64,000 bases of DNA, taken from contig JALJCS010000029.1 of the NCBI GenBank assembly GCA_023055355.1, forward strand, positions 3,844,001 through 3,908,000, written 5' to 3'. Made by a program: the position numbers and the translations under genes. Each line of letters opens with the position of its first letter. Positions within the stretch are counted from its first letter, which is position 1. The stretch is from Agelaius tricolor. Its lineage: Eukaryota; Chordata; Aves; Passeriformes; Icteridae. Below the pieces are notes generated by a model that saw only the letters and a program-made list of their open reading frames with translations, did not search any database and was not told the origin of the DNA. Positions 36,358 to 47,665 of this stretch are shown here, piece after piece.

Positions 36358-37446
36358 TCTAGACCCAGCTGGTCAGCAGAAGGCAGTGATAGCCCAAGCT
36401 CCCCCAGCTCCCCAGAGCAGCTCTGCCAATGCCTTGAAAACCTAATTCCTGATCCTGTGCCCTTGCCTGGGCAGGTTTCCCTGTGTTGTCTCCACCAGTG
36501 CCCTGCAGCCCTCTGTTTGCATCACCTCTCCCTCCCTCTCGCCCCCTGCTCCTCCTCCCAGAGCCCCCGGACTCGCAGCATCCTTCAGCAGCCTCCCTTA
36601 CCCTCCTCCGTCCCTCTCTGCAGTCCTGGCAGAAAGCGTTCACCCCTCACCGCTCCTGTTTTGTGCCTCAACTTCTAAGGAAAAGGCACTTCAGTGATAA
36701 TTTCCCACTTGTGATAAGTTAAGTGCATCGCTTCCTTTGGAATGCATTTTCAGTGCAGTTAAGCTCAGCAGTGCCTTGCCTCCGTGCGCAGTTAAACGCG
36801 CTCCTTTGCAGCCCGTTGGGGTGGATGGCATCGCTTTATTCCAGGGCCATTAGTGTCACTTGGCAAAGCAGAACCGGGATTTATTCCGGGGCATGGCTCG
36901 TAATTGGGCGAGTTCAGCGCCGTTCAGGCAGTGCAGCCTGCAGGAGGAGAGCAGGAGCTGGAGCTGCCAGGGGGGACTGAAGGATGGGGAGTTGGGGTGA
37001 CTTGAGTGGCTCAGCCCGGACTTGTGGGTCGTAAAGAGCATTTTTTCTAGAGAGAAGTGCAGAGCAAGGAGAGAGATCCCTGTTCTTTTGGAGGCAGAGA
37101 GAGAGAAAGCAACTTCTCTGCACCTCCTCAGATGAGGAGACCTTGTTTGCTAGGGTTTGCACTGCTTCCTTATGTTTGAGGGGAGAGGATGAGATCATCA
37201 GGGAGTTATTTTCTTCTTGTGGCATTTTCCACACCTCTTTTTGAAGCTGCCAGAGCTTGGTCCTGGACTGGGCTGATGGAGTGAGGATCCTTCTGTAGGC
37301 AACCCTGGAAGACTGCCAGGGGAGGGGTGGCTTTGCCTGCTGGCATCCAGGAGCCTCCTGTTCATTACTTGGGCTTGGGGAATGCAAAAAAGGAGAAAAC
37401 CCTGAGGAATAACTGTCCCACAGCTCGGCCCAGGATCCCTCCTATG
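36358..37446. other. Unique intronic sequence, no gene seen
   Basis: No element recognised. Bases 36720-36960 have several CpGs and look single-copy. Confidence 0.5.
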
Positions 37447-37452
37447 GTACCC

Positions 37453-38078
37453 TGTCGGGGTCTCTGCTGCTCAGAGTGACCCCAAGAAAGGTTAGAAAGT
37501 CTCTTTTCCCAGCCTGGGGCTTGAAGGAGGAGTCAGGGCTCTTCATTTCTCTGTCTCAAGGTTGTTTATTGTGTCTTGTCTATAAAAAATTTTCTCCTGC
37601 CCTGCCGAGGTCAGCTCAGCAAGACAGTCCAGGCATTCTGCCTGCCCCCTGGGGTGGTGTTATGTCTTTATACTAAAAACTACCTGTACAATGTTTACAA
37701 TTACTTCCCAATACCTATCACCTATGTTAGACAGTGAGCTTCTACTCTAAACCAATCTGTGAGTGCCACCATCACAGCAGAAGATGGAGGCCAAGAAGAA
37801 GAAGGAGAAAGGCTGGACACACCCAGTTCCCTCCACCTTGCCTCCTGAACCCCCATACCAGAAACCCCAAAATCTACTTTTCCACCCCATGATAACTTCA
37901 CTATTATTCTACCTAAACTTGTTGTAGCTTGCAGATCTTCATCTAAGGTTGGTAACTTGCTCCATGGGTCATAATCAAACCCACAGGGGCATCCTGGGCT
38001 CAGTGCCAGGGTCTCTGAGCCCCCTGGCAGGGGTCTGGGCTGCTCAGGACAGCCAGAGGGATGTGCTGGGTCCTGACA
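37453..38078 (-). mobile_element. Solo LTR (family 5, copy A)
   Basis: A 626 bp LTR on the minus strand, starting TGTCAGGACCCAGCACATCC and ending GACCCCGACA. It has a perfect 6 bp target-site duplication, GTACCC, at 37447-37452 and 38079-38084. A TATA-type TATAAAGACA lies in the middle third and an ACAATAAACA poly(A)-type signal further on (minus strand). Six-base duplication and TG...CA ends fit a class II (ERVK-like) provirus reduced to one LTR. A related copy lies at 50856-51466 on the opposite strand, so the two flank the coding exon as an inverted pair. Confidence 0.93.
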
Positions 38079-38512
38079 GTACCCATGTCATTTGTGTCCC
38101 CACACAGCTGCCCACAGGCATTTTGGTGCTGGTGTCGCCCTGTGCCCAGTGCCATTAGCACTTCTGGAGGGCAGCCAGGCAGATGGGCCAGGAACACGCT
38201 CCAGTGGTGCCCCAGGGAGCCAGCCCCACCCGGGCTTAGGGACTTCCTGCCATGCCTGCTGCCCTCATTGATGTTTTGTGGCACGATCAGAGATGCTGAG
38301 ATGGAAGATGCTATAGATGTGCAGAGCCCTGTTGTTAGCAGAGACAATAGGAGGATAAATAGAAAGGCTGGATGAGCCGAGCACGGGACTTGGAAAGGTG
38401 CTGGTGCATTGCTGCATTGCAGAGAGATAAAGACTTTTCCAGACGAGCCATCCCTGCCGGCTGCATCGTGATCTGCCCACTCTGCAGCAGCCCTGGGGCC
38501 AGCACTGGGCTC

Positions 38513-39682
38513 TCCCAGCACTGCAGGGTGCACTCAGAGGTGCTCAGAGAATCCCAGCACTGCAGGATGCACACAGAGATGCTCTCAGAACCCCAGCAAT
38601 GCAGGATGCACACAGAAGTGCTCACACAATCCCAGCACTGCAGGATGCACACAGAGGTGCTCACACAATCCCAGCACTGCAGGATGCACACAGAGGTGCT
38701 CACACAATCCCAGCACTGCAGGGTGCACACAGAGGTGCTCTCACAACCCCAGCACTGCAGGATGCACACAGAGGTGCTCACACAATCTGAGCACTGCAGG
38801 ATGCACACAGAGGTGCTCACACAATCCCAGCACTGCAGGATGCACACAGAGGTGCTCACCCAATCCCAGCACTGCAGGATGCACACAGAGGTGCTCACAC
38901 AACCCCAGCACTGCAGGATGCACACAGAGGTGCTCTCAGAATCCCAGCACTGCAGGATGCACACAGAGGTGCTCACACAACCCCAGCACTGCAGGATGCA
39001 CACAGAGGTGCTCACACAATCTGAGCACTGCAGGATGCACACAGAGGTGCTCACACAATCCCAGCACTGCAGGATGCACACAGAGGTGCTCACACAACCC
39101 CAGCACTGCAGGGTGCACACAGAGGTGCTCTCAGAGCCCCAGCACTGCAGGATGCACACAGAGGTGCTCACACAATCTGAGCACTGCAGGATGCACACAG
39201 AGGTGCTCACACAATCCCAGCACTGCAGGGTGCACACAGAGGTGCTCAGAGAATCCCAGCACTGCAGGATGCACACAGAGATGCTCTCAGAGCCCCAGCA
39301 CTGCAGGGTGCACACAGAGGTGCTCTCACAACCCCAGCACTGCAGGATGAACACAGAGGTGCTCACACAATCTGAGCACTGCAGGATGCACACAGAGGTG
39401 CTCACACAATCCCAGCACTGCAGGATGCACACAGAGGTGCTCACACAATCCCAGCACTGCAGGATGCACACAGAGATGCTCTCACAACCCCAGCACTGCA
39501 GGATGCACACAGAGGTGCTCTCAGAGCCCCAGCACTGCAGGATGCACACAGAGGTGCTCACACAACCCCAGCACTGCAGGATGCACACAGAGATGCTCTC
39601 AGAATCCCAGCACTGCAGGATGCACACAGAGGTGCTCACACAACCCCAGCACTGCAGGATGCACTCAGAGGTGCTGAGAGAA
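38513..39682. repeat. 39 bp minisatellite, exactly 30 units
   Basis: The array is 1170 bases, exactly 30 x 39, with no indel. The unit contains AGCACTGCAGGATGCACACA followed by GAGGTGCTC and a variable 8-10 base tail (CACACAATCC, TCAGAACCCC and others). Since 39 is a multiple of 3 and no unit has a stop, one frame on each strand stays open for over 450 codons; on + the unit reads roughly SQHCRMHTEVLTQ. Tail variants recur in a set order (PQ-type, SE-type, SQ-type) in several blocks, a higher-order pattern. The first and last units share a distinctive HSEVLRE variant. No start context, signal peptide, splice pattern or known domain supports translation. Confidence 0.97.
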
Positions 39683-41699
39683 TCCGTGCCTCTCCCCACC
39701 CTGCCTGATGCTCAGTCAGCAGGAGCTCCAGCTCTTTTTGCAGCTCTTCTTCCCTTCCCAGTCCGGTTTCCTCCTGTTTCCTTGGCATGTGCCAATAGCC
39801 ATGTCTAAGGCAGCACACTGGGAGTTGTTTGCAGCTCTGCAAATCCCGGGCAGTGAACCAAGGCGGATCTTTTTGAGCCCAGTATTATTATTAATGTAAT
39901 TAGTGTGAATCATTTGCATGTATAAACTTTCAATTGAGGAGATCAGGTACTTTATAAACATGAGTTAACTCACACTCCCTGGCAAGGAGGTGCCAGATAT
40001 CTTTAAAGCCTTGCAGAAGGCAGGAACGAAGGGCAGGAACTTGCATGGGCCTGTGGGAAATGCAGGACCTCACAGTCCAGGGCCCTGACTCCCTCTGCAA
40101 CAACCAACATGGAGCTGTCTGGGCAGGGAAGAGAGGGGGAAGCACAAAGGGGTTTTATTTTCCACTTCTGAGCATTCCTTTTGACCAGCTCAGTGTTGAT
40201 TTGATGAGGCACTGGGGTGGCAGCTGATCCAAGGGTACCTCCTCACCCTGCAGCCTTTGGAGAGGCTCTGGCTGCTGCAAGGGGGACGGGAGGAAGGCAC
40301 CAGCCCCAGCAGGGACCCCCCTTTCCTGCCAGACCCCACTGCTGAGTTAATCACTGGGTCGGCTCCTACCTGACAGGAGCCAGGCTGCCCATGCAGGGAG
40401 GAGCACTGTGAGCCACTCTGTGCTGTGAAAACCTCCTCGGGCTGTGTCTTTGGTGGTGTCACATCAGTGGGAGCCCCAGGGATGCCCTCCAGCCAAACTC
40501 ACAGTGAGGGCGAGGATGACTGGGCTGGTCCTGGGGAGCAGGTGAGGACAGGAATGCCAAGAGCCTGATCACAGCCACTCACCCCAGCAGGGCTGAGCCT
40601 CCAGCCCCCGTTAGTGTCCCTGACTGAGCACTGGGGGCTTTCAGCAGTACCAAACCTACAGGCATTTTAATCCAACAGTCCACTGTGAATGTCTACTGCT
40701 CCTTGCCTGTGACTAACACATCCAACCTCGCCATCTGAGCTCCATGGCCTGAGCTGGGTGTCCCTGCTCCAGCAGAATGGGATTATTGCTGGGGGAGCAC
40801 ACGCTGTTCCCCACGTGTGTGGGTGCTCTCAGTGTGTGCTGTGTGGGCTTGGTGTGCAGGGCAGCACTGGCCAGCCCTGTGGATGTGAGCAGACGGTGCT
40901 GCAGGGAGGGTGTGTGAGCAAACACAGGCTGGGTGTGCACAGAAAGGGAGCAGATGCTGTAAATCCTGCTGGAGAAGGGCTGGACTGGGAGGAATTGCTG
41001 GTGCGTGACTTAGCCCAATGCAGCAGAGAGAGCGAAACCAGACTGGGTTGTAACAATGAGAGATTTGGCTCGATATTTATTAGTTAAAAAGCTTCCAGAC
41101 CATGTTCTGTGTGATAGCCACACCTCAGGCTGTCCATGGCATGGGCATGCCAGCCTTACAGGATTGTGGGCAGTGCCTATCCTAAAGGAGCATGGCACAA
41201 TCTGGCCCCAGCTTTCCCTTTGCCCAGGAATTGATGGCCAAAATTCTCTCCTAAACATCATAGGAAAGTCTGTGAGACTGTGCCTGACTGGGATTGAGTT
41301 GTTCACAGCCCGGCCTTTAATTAATCCTAATAAATAACAATAAAATGTGATAATCACAGAAATAAATCTGAAGATGTGGAGCTCTGCCTCGGGCGGCGGG
41401 CTGGTTTAGTTGATCATTTATAGCTTGGCTGATGGTGCAGAGGCTGGAAGGTGATGTCTGGGATATGAGAAGCTGGGGACAAGGCAGGCCCAGAGCATCC
41501 TGTCATCTTACCCAGCCTCAGTGGGAGGATTTGCACTCAATTTTAAGATAAACCCCAAATTTATTCCTGATCTCCAGCTTGGTTTAGCCCATAGCAGACA
41601 AAACATTGCTGGTGTGGGATTGATTAAAAATCTGTAATTGTGTGGGAATGGCTGGGTTGGACTGGGAAGAATATGAAAAGATATCTGGGGATGCTTGAT
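39683..41699. other. Unique intronic sequence, no gene seen
   Basis: No exon or element recognised. The AT-rich 39880-39970 block and the stretch 41290-41380 look single-copy. Confidence 0.5.
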
Positions 41700-41805
41700 A
41701 GTGGGTGTGGCACTTGGGGACATGGTTTAGGGGTGGGCTTGGCAGTGCTGGGTTAATGCTTGGACTCAATGGTTAAAGGTTCTTTCCAACCTAAAGATTT
41801 TGGGT
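41700..41805 (+). mobile_element. CR1 LINE 3' end fragment
   Basis: Classic CR1 terminus: GGCACTTGGGGACATGGTTT, GGGGTGGGCTTGGCAGTGCT, GGGTTAATGCTTGGACTCAA, AAAGGTTCTTTCCAACCTAA. Only about 100 bp of the 3' end is left. Confidence 0.9.
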
Positions 41806-43674
41806 CAGTGCCATTGTGAAATTCCATCAAGTGGCCAGGATTTAGGAAGGTGGTTTTCTCTAGGGTGGGCATGCCATGAAAATTAGGGGGTGATGGAAGG
41901 AGAATTGAGCCTGGGGAGGGTCAGTTTGGTCACAGCCCAGGCTGGGCCTCCACATTTCATGGGGTGAGCCAGGCTTAGCCCTGTTCTGTCTCCCCATGAT
42001 GGAGCTTGTACCTTGATAATTGCAATGAAAGCAGCAATCAGGTTGGTAATTTTGCTGAGCTCTTTTCAGTTCTAATTAACATTATTCATTTCTTGTGTGT
42101 CCTGCTGGGTTGAGACAATCTGTGCTCTCCAGCCCAGCCCTCTGGAACACCAGCAATCTGCATAAGAGGCAACAAAAAAAGTGTTGTGTGCCAATTACTA
42201 CACTTCAGTAATTAAAAACCTCCTTCCCCCCACTGCCTGCCCACCTCCTCTCATGTCATTTTTTTGTGTGCAAACTCGAGAAAGCAAAGAGAGAAATTCA
42301 GGAGGGCATGTCACTGCTGGTGTGTGCCATCTGTGTCTGCTCTGGAGTCGCAGGGAGGTGCTGGGGGCTGGACGCAGCATGGGTGGGATCAGTGGTCAGG
42401 GAACTCAACCTCAGCACCCTGCTGCTTGTTTATTCCTGGTACTTGTTTATGAGGCTGTTTTGTCCCCACTGATGGCTTTGTTGGCATTTTCAGCCCGGCT
42501 CATCTTTGTGCTCGCTGGCAGAGTCCTTGTGCTGCTGCTTTTCCTCTTCCAGTTTGTCTTTGAGCGCTGTCCCTACAGCCAGGTGGGCAGTTGGCTGCAC
42601 CTGTGGGGCCCTGGGGATGCATGAGCTCAACCCTCAGGCTGTGGAAATGTTTGGGAATACCAGCTGGGGGAGAGTGGCCAGTCCCTAATTGATAGAAGAG
42701 AGTGGATAACAAAGCCTGGAAATTTTGGCTGTGGGAGATGTTGACAGAGGTGGAAGGGGCAGCTCCACTCTGTATCCCTTTGCACCCACCACATGTCATT
42801 AATCGGGGAGTGCAGGGCAAGGGATGAGCAGGTGGGTTGGGACAGGTGGGGAGGACGGAGATTCACAGCTCTCACCTTTGCTCAGTGTGTTTGACTGTAA
42901 AATGCCCCAATTTGTGGTCATTTTGAGGTGCCCTCAGAGGCCTCAGGGAGCAGAGGGTCTGGTGCAGCATGAGGAGCTTCATCTTCCTACAAACCATCCC
43001 TTCCTGCCCCAGGGTGATGTAGCAGTGGTGAGTTAGGGAGTGTTCCCCTCTCCCAGAGGAGAAACCCCAAGGCTTGGGGCTCTGGGTTTATTGGGAAGGA
43101 AACAACAGAGAGAGGCAGCAGTATCCAGAGCAGCATCATCTCCACCCTGTGCTGGCACACAGCAGTTTTTCATCTTCCTGGAGGAGAAGTCCTTGCTGTC
43201 TGAGCAGGAGTGGAACAAGGATTAAGGATCTTGAGAGAGAAAATTACCTCATCTGTGCTTAATTGTTTTTAGATCATCTTTTTGGAGGCAAGCACTGCTT
43301 TCCGGCACCCCAAGGACCTCTCCCTCCCCTCCTTCCCTGGCACATCCTGGGGTGAGAGGGAAAGTGAGAGCTTCCAGCGAGGTGGAGGAGGCATCCCAGG
43401 GCTTTGCACTTTGCCAAGAGCAGGGTGGAAGGATGAGAGGCTGTGGGCTCGGTGGTGGCTTTGCTCTCCACCTGCGCCTGGAGCTTGGCTTGCTGGCCAA
43501 AGGCAAAGGCTTTCTGCTCTGCTGCCCGCCTGTGGGAGAGGAGGCTCCCCATCCCTGCACCGGGCTGCTGGAGACAGGAGCTGCTGGAGGAGGCAACGAG
43601 GAGCAGATGGAGGGGCTGGAAGAGCATCGGGTCGCTGTGATGAGCCTCGGCCACGGGGACCCCGACCTGTGCTT
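41806..43674. other. Intronic sequence, no gene seen
   Basis: Bases 42020-42180 are AT-rich and unique-looking. A + frame of 147 codons (42181-42624) has a Leu/Phe-rich stretch but no recognised family or splice context. Confidence 0.5.
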
Positions 43675-44093
43675 GTGCGAGGAGGAGGAGGAGCAGGAGG
43701 GGCTGGAGGGGCAGGAGGAGCTGGAGAGACAGCAGGGGCAGGAGAGGCTGGAGAGACAGCAGGGGCTGGAGGGGCTGGAGGAGCAGGAGGGACTGGAAGG
43801 GTATGAGGGGCTGGAGAGGCTGGAGGGGCTGGAGGAGCAGGAGGGGCTGGAGGAGCAGGAGGAGCATGAGGGGCTGGAAGGGCATGAGGGGCAGGAGGGG
43901 CTGGAGAGACAGGAGGGGCTGGAAGGGCATGAGGGGCTGGAGGAGCAGGAGGGGCTGGAGGGACAGGAGAGACAGGAGGGGCTGGAGGAGCAGGAGGGGC
44001 AGAAAGGGCTGGAGGAGCAGGAGGAGCAGGAGGGACTGGAGAGGCTGGAGGGGCTTGAGGAGCAGGAGGAGCAGGAGGAGCAGAGTGCTTGGG
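43675..44093. repeat. Purine-rich (GA) minisatellite of 3n-length units
   Basis: The + strand is nearly all G and A with regular CTGGAG, CAGGAG, CATGAG and AGACAG hexamers, combined into irregular 9-18 bp units. All units are multiples of three, so both strands stay open: Glu/Gln/Leu/Gly-rich on + and Ser/Pro/Cys/Leu-rich on -. The + frame extends 342 codons (43352-44380), but outside the array it shows no domain. This is the second of three long homopurine tracts in the window (others at 1-705 and 51669-51866, where the purine-rich strand is the minus strand). Confidence 0.9.
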
Positions 44094-45277
44094 AGCAGCT
44101 CAGGAAGGAGCACAGCTGCCAATCCCTAAGTAGCCCAATGCATCCAGAGGTCAAAGCACCTCTTTCCCAGGAGCCGTGCTGTGCTTCATTATATATATAT
44201 TTTTATATATATATATGTCGGCTCAGGAGCTTTAAGAGGCAGGGAAGAATACAAAGTAACAGCTTGAAGCTTGCCGATCCCAGGGACAGGGAAGCGTGTC
44301 TGGATGATAAGGAGAGATTGTGCCCGGGTGCTGTGAAGGGCGACAGCACTTATTTCACTGTTGCCTCATGCGTTACCTGAGCCCCGTTGCTTTTCAAAAG
44401 CACTTAAATGCCCATATGATAGAGGGAATGCTTGGATTGCACACTGTCTGGCTCCATTATTATCCAAGGATCTCCAAGCTGCTGCATTTCATAAAGGATA
44501 CTGGCATGGAGGAGGAGAGGGGAAATATATATTTTTAGTTCAGCCTGCTTACAGTTTCTCAAGGTAACGTCTGCAGAGGGGATTGGGTGAGAAATTCAAG
44601 TCATGTCTGGTTTCTCATCACCCAGCCCTGGACACCCCTGTGTCTGCGCAGAACCACCACCACAGGAGCCTATTTCATGGTACCAGAGCCAAACACCAAA
44701 TAACCACTTCATTTCATTCGTGCCCCATAGGTCTGAGCTACCAGCAGAGCTGAGATTTGGAGTTCAATAGACTAAACCCATCCTCTGGGAAGAAATCTCC
44801 AGTTTAATTCAACTTGTGCAACTAAACTCTCAGGCCTTTTACTCAAGTTGTAATGCAGCTGAGAGCAAGAGCCAAGTTCTTGGTGTTCAGCCCAGACTGA
44901 ATCTATTGCTTTTTTTAATGTAGATCATAAAAATCTGCTCACATTTAATTTATTATTATCGTAATATCATTATGGAACAGTAGTAAAATGGTTTAATTTA
45001 TTGGCTGTTTTTCACACCAGGGAGGGAGGATGGAGCAGGAGCTGGGTACTGGCAGCTCAGGGGTGTCCTGTGCTGCAGACAACACGTTTCCTCTGTCACC
45101 CCCAACCCCCAAAATTTGTGTGTTGAGGCTGGGTGGGTTATTTTGGCGTCTCCTGTAATCACTGGGGCCAAAGAGGTTCCAAGAGGAATCTGAATGAGAT
45201 GGGATGACTTGTCCCCAGGTGGGTACCTTTGTGTTCCCTGGCATCAGTAATGGACACAGGAAGAGAAGTCTTCCATC
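44094..45277. other. Intronic sequence with an (AT)n tract at 44190-44217
   Basis: A ~28 bp TA/AT tract interrupted by a short T run, then unique sequence. Bases 44900-45000 are AT-rich. No exon recognised. Confidence 0.55.
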
Positions 45278-45530
45278 ACGGGTCATCAAGGTTGGAAAAG
45301 CCCCTAAGGTCAGTCCAACCATTCCCCTGTACTGCCAGGTCCTCCACAAATCCATGTCCCCAAGTGCCACATCTATGGGACTTCTAGATCCCTCCAGTGA
45401 CTCCAGCACTGCCCTGGCCTTGAGCACCCTTTCAGTGAAGAAATATTCCCTAATAGTCAATCTAAACCTTCCCTGGTACAACTTGAGGCCGTTTCCTCTT
45501 GTCCTATCGCTTGTTACCTTGCAGAAAATG
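45278..45530 (-). mobile_element. CR1 LINE 3' end fragment
   Basis: Reverse-oriented CR1: GGTCATCAAGGTTGGAAAAG, CCCCTAAGGTCAGTCCAACC, CCATGTCCCCAAGTGCCACA, TCCAGTGACTCCAGCACTGC, CTTGAGCACCCTTTCAGTGA, AATCTAAACCTTCCCTGGTA and TTTCCTCTTGTCCTATCGC. Confidence 0.9.
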
Positions 45531-45643
45531 TAAATCCCAAACCAAAGGGGGCTATAAGGAGCCCCAGTAAGGAGAGAGCTCACCCAAAGGAAGGACAGAT
45601 TCCCTAAAGTGTCCAGGACAAGTCCATGTGCCACAGATACACC

Positions 45644-45707
45644 CATCCTTGCCATTAGCTCCCCTGTCAGTGCAGTCTGGCACGTGGAGCCCATTAAGTC
45701 CCTTACA
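45644..45707 (+). repeat. 64 bp source copy of the junction insert at 47517-47580
   Basis: This segment, beginning CCATCCTTGCCATTAGCTCC and ending ATTAAGTCCCTTAC, matches 47517-47580 in 63 of 64 bases (one G/A difference). The surrounding ~200 bp (to about 45830) is otherwise single-copy in this window, so this is the likely donor and the downstream copy the insert. Confidence 0.95.
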
Positions 45708-46878
45708 TTCCTTGAAGTCACCCCGAGTGAGATGTCCCAGAGGCTGCTGGGCTCCCTGCCGGTGCCTCTGAAGTTAATTTGCATCCCAGCCACTGCACAA
45801 GTAATGAAGTAGTTTGGGGGAGAATATAAACAGTGGATCTTAGGCTGAGTGGTTTTATGCAGGGACATTATGCTCTGGAGCCAGCATCCAGCAAAGCGTG
45901 GCTAAATCCCGATGGCTCCGTAATCCCAAAATTTCTCAGACAGAAGCAGGGGTTTAGCTGGCTGTGGGGCTGCAGGTTTCTGCTGTTTAGAGAACTTCTT
46001 GATGCTTCTCTTGTGGCAATAGGAGAATTCAAATCTGGCTTGGGGACATGGGGATGGGGGGTTACAGAGCTGGCAGAAACCTTTGGGAGGAGCAGGGCTG
46101 ATCCCAGCTAATGTTGACAGGAAAGTAATCTCCTTCAGGATCAAAATAATTTCTGGGTTTGCACTGTGTTGTCTCCAGGGGGAATTCAGGTGCTTATTGA
46201 GGCTGAATATAGAGGATTTCTGCCTCCAAAACATCCCTGGATAAGTGAAATGCTCAGCTCACAAGTGAGGGAGGAGCAGTGGAGCAGGTGATGGGTATGG
46301 AAGGAAAAGTTGACAGAGGGGACAAATGGTCAGATATTCAAGGTTTCTCTTTAGAGGTGTGTGTCAAAGATGGCTTTCTCCAAAGATAAATTTTCCTTGC
46401 TCCTTTGTGAAGCAGCACAAGTTTTCCCAACGTCATTTTGCATCTTTTTGTGTGGCTGCAGGGATGTGAAGGTCTGCAGAAAGAATGACAGGTCATGGAT
46501 TTGGGCAGGAAGTAACAACCTGCACCCCTAAAAAAAGTGTGGACTTGGGATGGAGGTTTGGACTCAGCTCTGTTTGTCTGGGAGTTTGTGAAAGAATAAA
46601 TTGGAATGGAGGAGTGAAAATCTGGTACTGGGTGGCTCTAACTTCCCTGCATCTGAAAACTCTGTGAAGCTGTTGGTCAAATCTCTGGAGCTGCTGGTTT
46701 AGATGGATATTGGTGCCCTGAGCACTGCAGGAAAAGCACTGACCTTGTCCTCTTTGGACACTGAAAGCTCTTGGTCTCTGAAAGTGCTGCTGACAGCAAA
46801 GCTAAAAATAGTGCCAGGAGGACCAGGAGGGCTGGAAGGGAGGGAGGGAGAGCGCCCAGGAGCAGCGCACTGATGGGT
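45708..46878. other. Intronic sequence upstream of the exon, no other exon seen
   Basis: No second exon or mobile element recognised. Confidence 0.5.
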
Positions 46879-46899
46879 CACCTCTCTGCCTCTCCCCAG
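46879..46899 (+). other. 3' splice site (acceptor) of the IgLON exon
   Basis: The pyrimidine-rich run CACCTCTCTGCCTCTCCCC leads directly into AG at 46898-46899. Using this AG leaves a G that completes an Arg codon (AG|G), so the intron is phase 2, as expected between the Leu-Arg and Cys codons of IgLON Ig1. Confidence 0.93.
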
Positions 46900-47132
46900 G
46901 TGCTCCGTGGACAACCGGGTGACCCGGGTGGCCTGGCTGAACCGCAGCAGCATCCTCTATGCCGGCAATGACAAGTGGTGCTTGGACCCTCGGGTGGTGC
47001 TCCTGGCCAACACCAAAACCCAGTACAGCATCCAGATCCAGGATGTGGATGTGTATGATGAGGGCCCCTACACCTGCTCCGTGCAGACAGACAATCACCC
47101 CAAGACATCGCGTGTCCATCTCATCGTGCAAG
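46900..47132 (+). CDS. NTM: Internal exon of neurotrimin-like IgLON protein (Ig domain 1)
   Basis: This 233 bp exon carries 77 full codons plus one base at each end. It starts at the B-strand cysteine of the first Ig domain (codon 46901-46903, [16 protein letters not shown]). Hallmarks: the core tryptophan in VAWLN, an N-glycosylation sequon NRS (Asn 46940-46942), [13 protein letters not shown], and the F-strand motif DEGPYTC (Cys 47075-47077), ending near SRVHLIVQ. IgLON proteins are GPI-anchored neuronal surface proteins with three Ig domains that form homo- and heterodimers and guide axon growth and synapse formation. [11 protein letters not shown] with the extra Cys (46979-46981) favours NTM/CEPU-1; OPCML usually has Ser there, and LSAMP and IGLON5 differ more. 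The frame is intact with no stop. Partial gene: neighbouring exons lie outside the window. Confidence 0.93.
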
Positions 47133-47141
47133 GTAAGAAAA
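47133..47141 (+). other. 5' splice site (donor) of the IgLON exon
   Basis: CAAG|GTAAGAAAA is close to the ideal donor. The exon ends one base into a codon (phase 1), matching the known IgLON boundary, where the next exon completes a Val codon at the start of the second Ig domain. Confidence 0.93.
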
Positions 47142-47295
47142 AGGAGTTTGTAGAGGGCTTGGGACTTTGCTTTCTGTTCCTTTTGCCTTGGTGTCTTCTT
47201 GTCCCATTGCTCCTATGTTGAGCATTTGACACAGCTTGGTGCAGAAGTAGAGGCTGATCCACAAGCTTGGATTGTCCCAAGCTGGGCAATGACTT

Positions 47296-47455
47296 TCACA
47301 GAATCAGAGAACTTGCTGAGTTGGAAGGGACCCACAAGGACCCACGAGGATGATGGAGTCCAGCTCCTGGCCCTGCACAGCACTGTCCCCAAGAGTCACA
47401 CCATGTCCCTGAGGGTATTCTCCAAATACTTCTTGAACTCTGTCAGGCTTGGTTT
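47296..47455 (-). mobile_element. CR1 LINE fragment (first duplicate)
   Basis: Reverse-oriented CR1 tail: TTCACAGAATCAGAGAACTT, GAGTTGGAAGGGACCCACAA, GAGTCCAGCTCCTGGCCCTG, AAGAGTCACACCATGTCCCT, TCTTGAACTCTGTCAGGCTT. Same subfamily as 24280-24478. Confidence 0.88.
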
Positions 47456-47516
47456 CTTGGTTTTATCCATCTTTGCTGACATAATCTCAGGGCTCTGCTA
47501 CAGGCTGCAGACATAT

Positions 47517-47580
47517 CCATCCTTGCCATTAGCTCCCCTGTCAGTGCAGTCTGGCACATGGAGCCCATTAAGTCCCTTAC
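47517..47580 (+). repeat. 64 bp templated insert at the duplication junction
   Basis: A copy of 45644-45707 (63/64 identical, same orientation) placed directly before the second duplicate. It has no poly(A) tail or target-site duplication, so it looks like a copy made during repair or replication rather than a retrotransposed piece. Confidence 0.95.
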
Positions 47581-47665
47581 TGCTGTGTTGAGCATTTGAC
47601 ACAGCTTGGTGCAGAAGTAGAGGCTGATCCACAAGCTTGGATTGTCCCAAGCTGGGCAATGACTT

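Larger units (their letters stand above)
1..46899 (+). other. Upstream intron of the IgLON (NTM-like) gene, partial
   Basis: Everything left of the exon at 46900 is read as intron on the + strand. No sequence resembling the preceding IgLON exon (signal peptide and the A/B strands of Ig1) was recognised in any frame, so the intron would be longer than 46.9 kb. Very long first introns are typical of IgLON genes. A separate non-coding transcript or a nested gene cannot be excluded from sequence alone. Confidence 0.7.

Noticed and set aside
38513..39682. CRISPR array
   Set aside because: Units are contiguous with no unique spacers, and the genome is vertebrate.
38335..39808. Frames of over 450 codons on both strands as a repeat protein gene
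   Set aside because: They arise from the 39 bp unit lacking stops; the mirrored openness on both strands points to repeat structure, not coding.
42181..42624. 147-codon frame with a hydrophobic stretch that could suggest a membrane protein
   Set aside because: Leu/Phe richness follows local T/C-rich composition; no family match or splice pattern.
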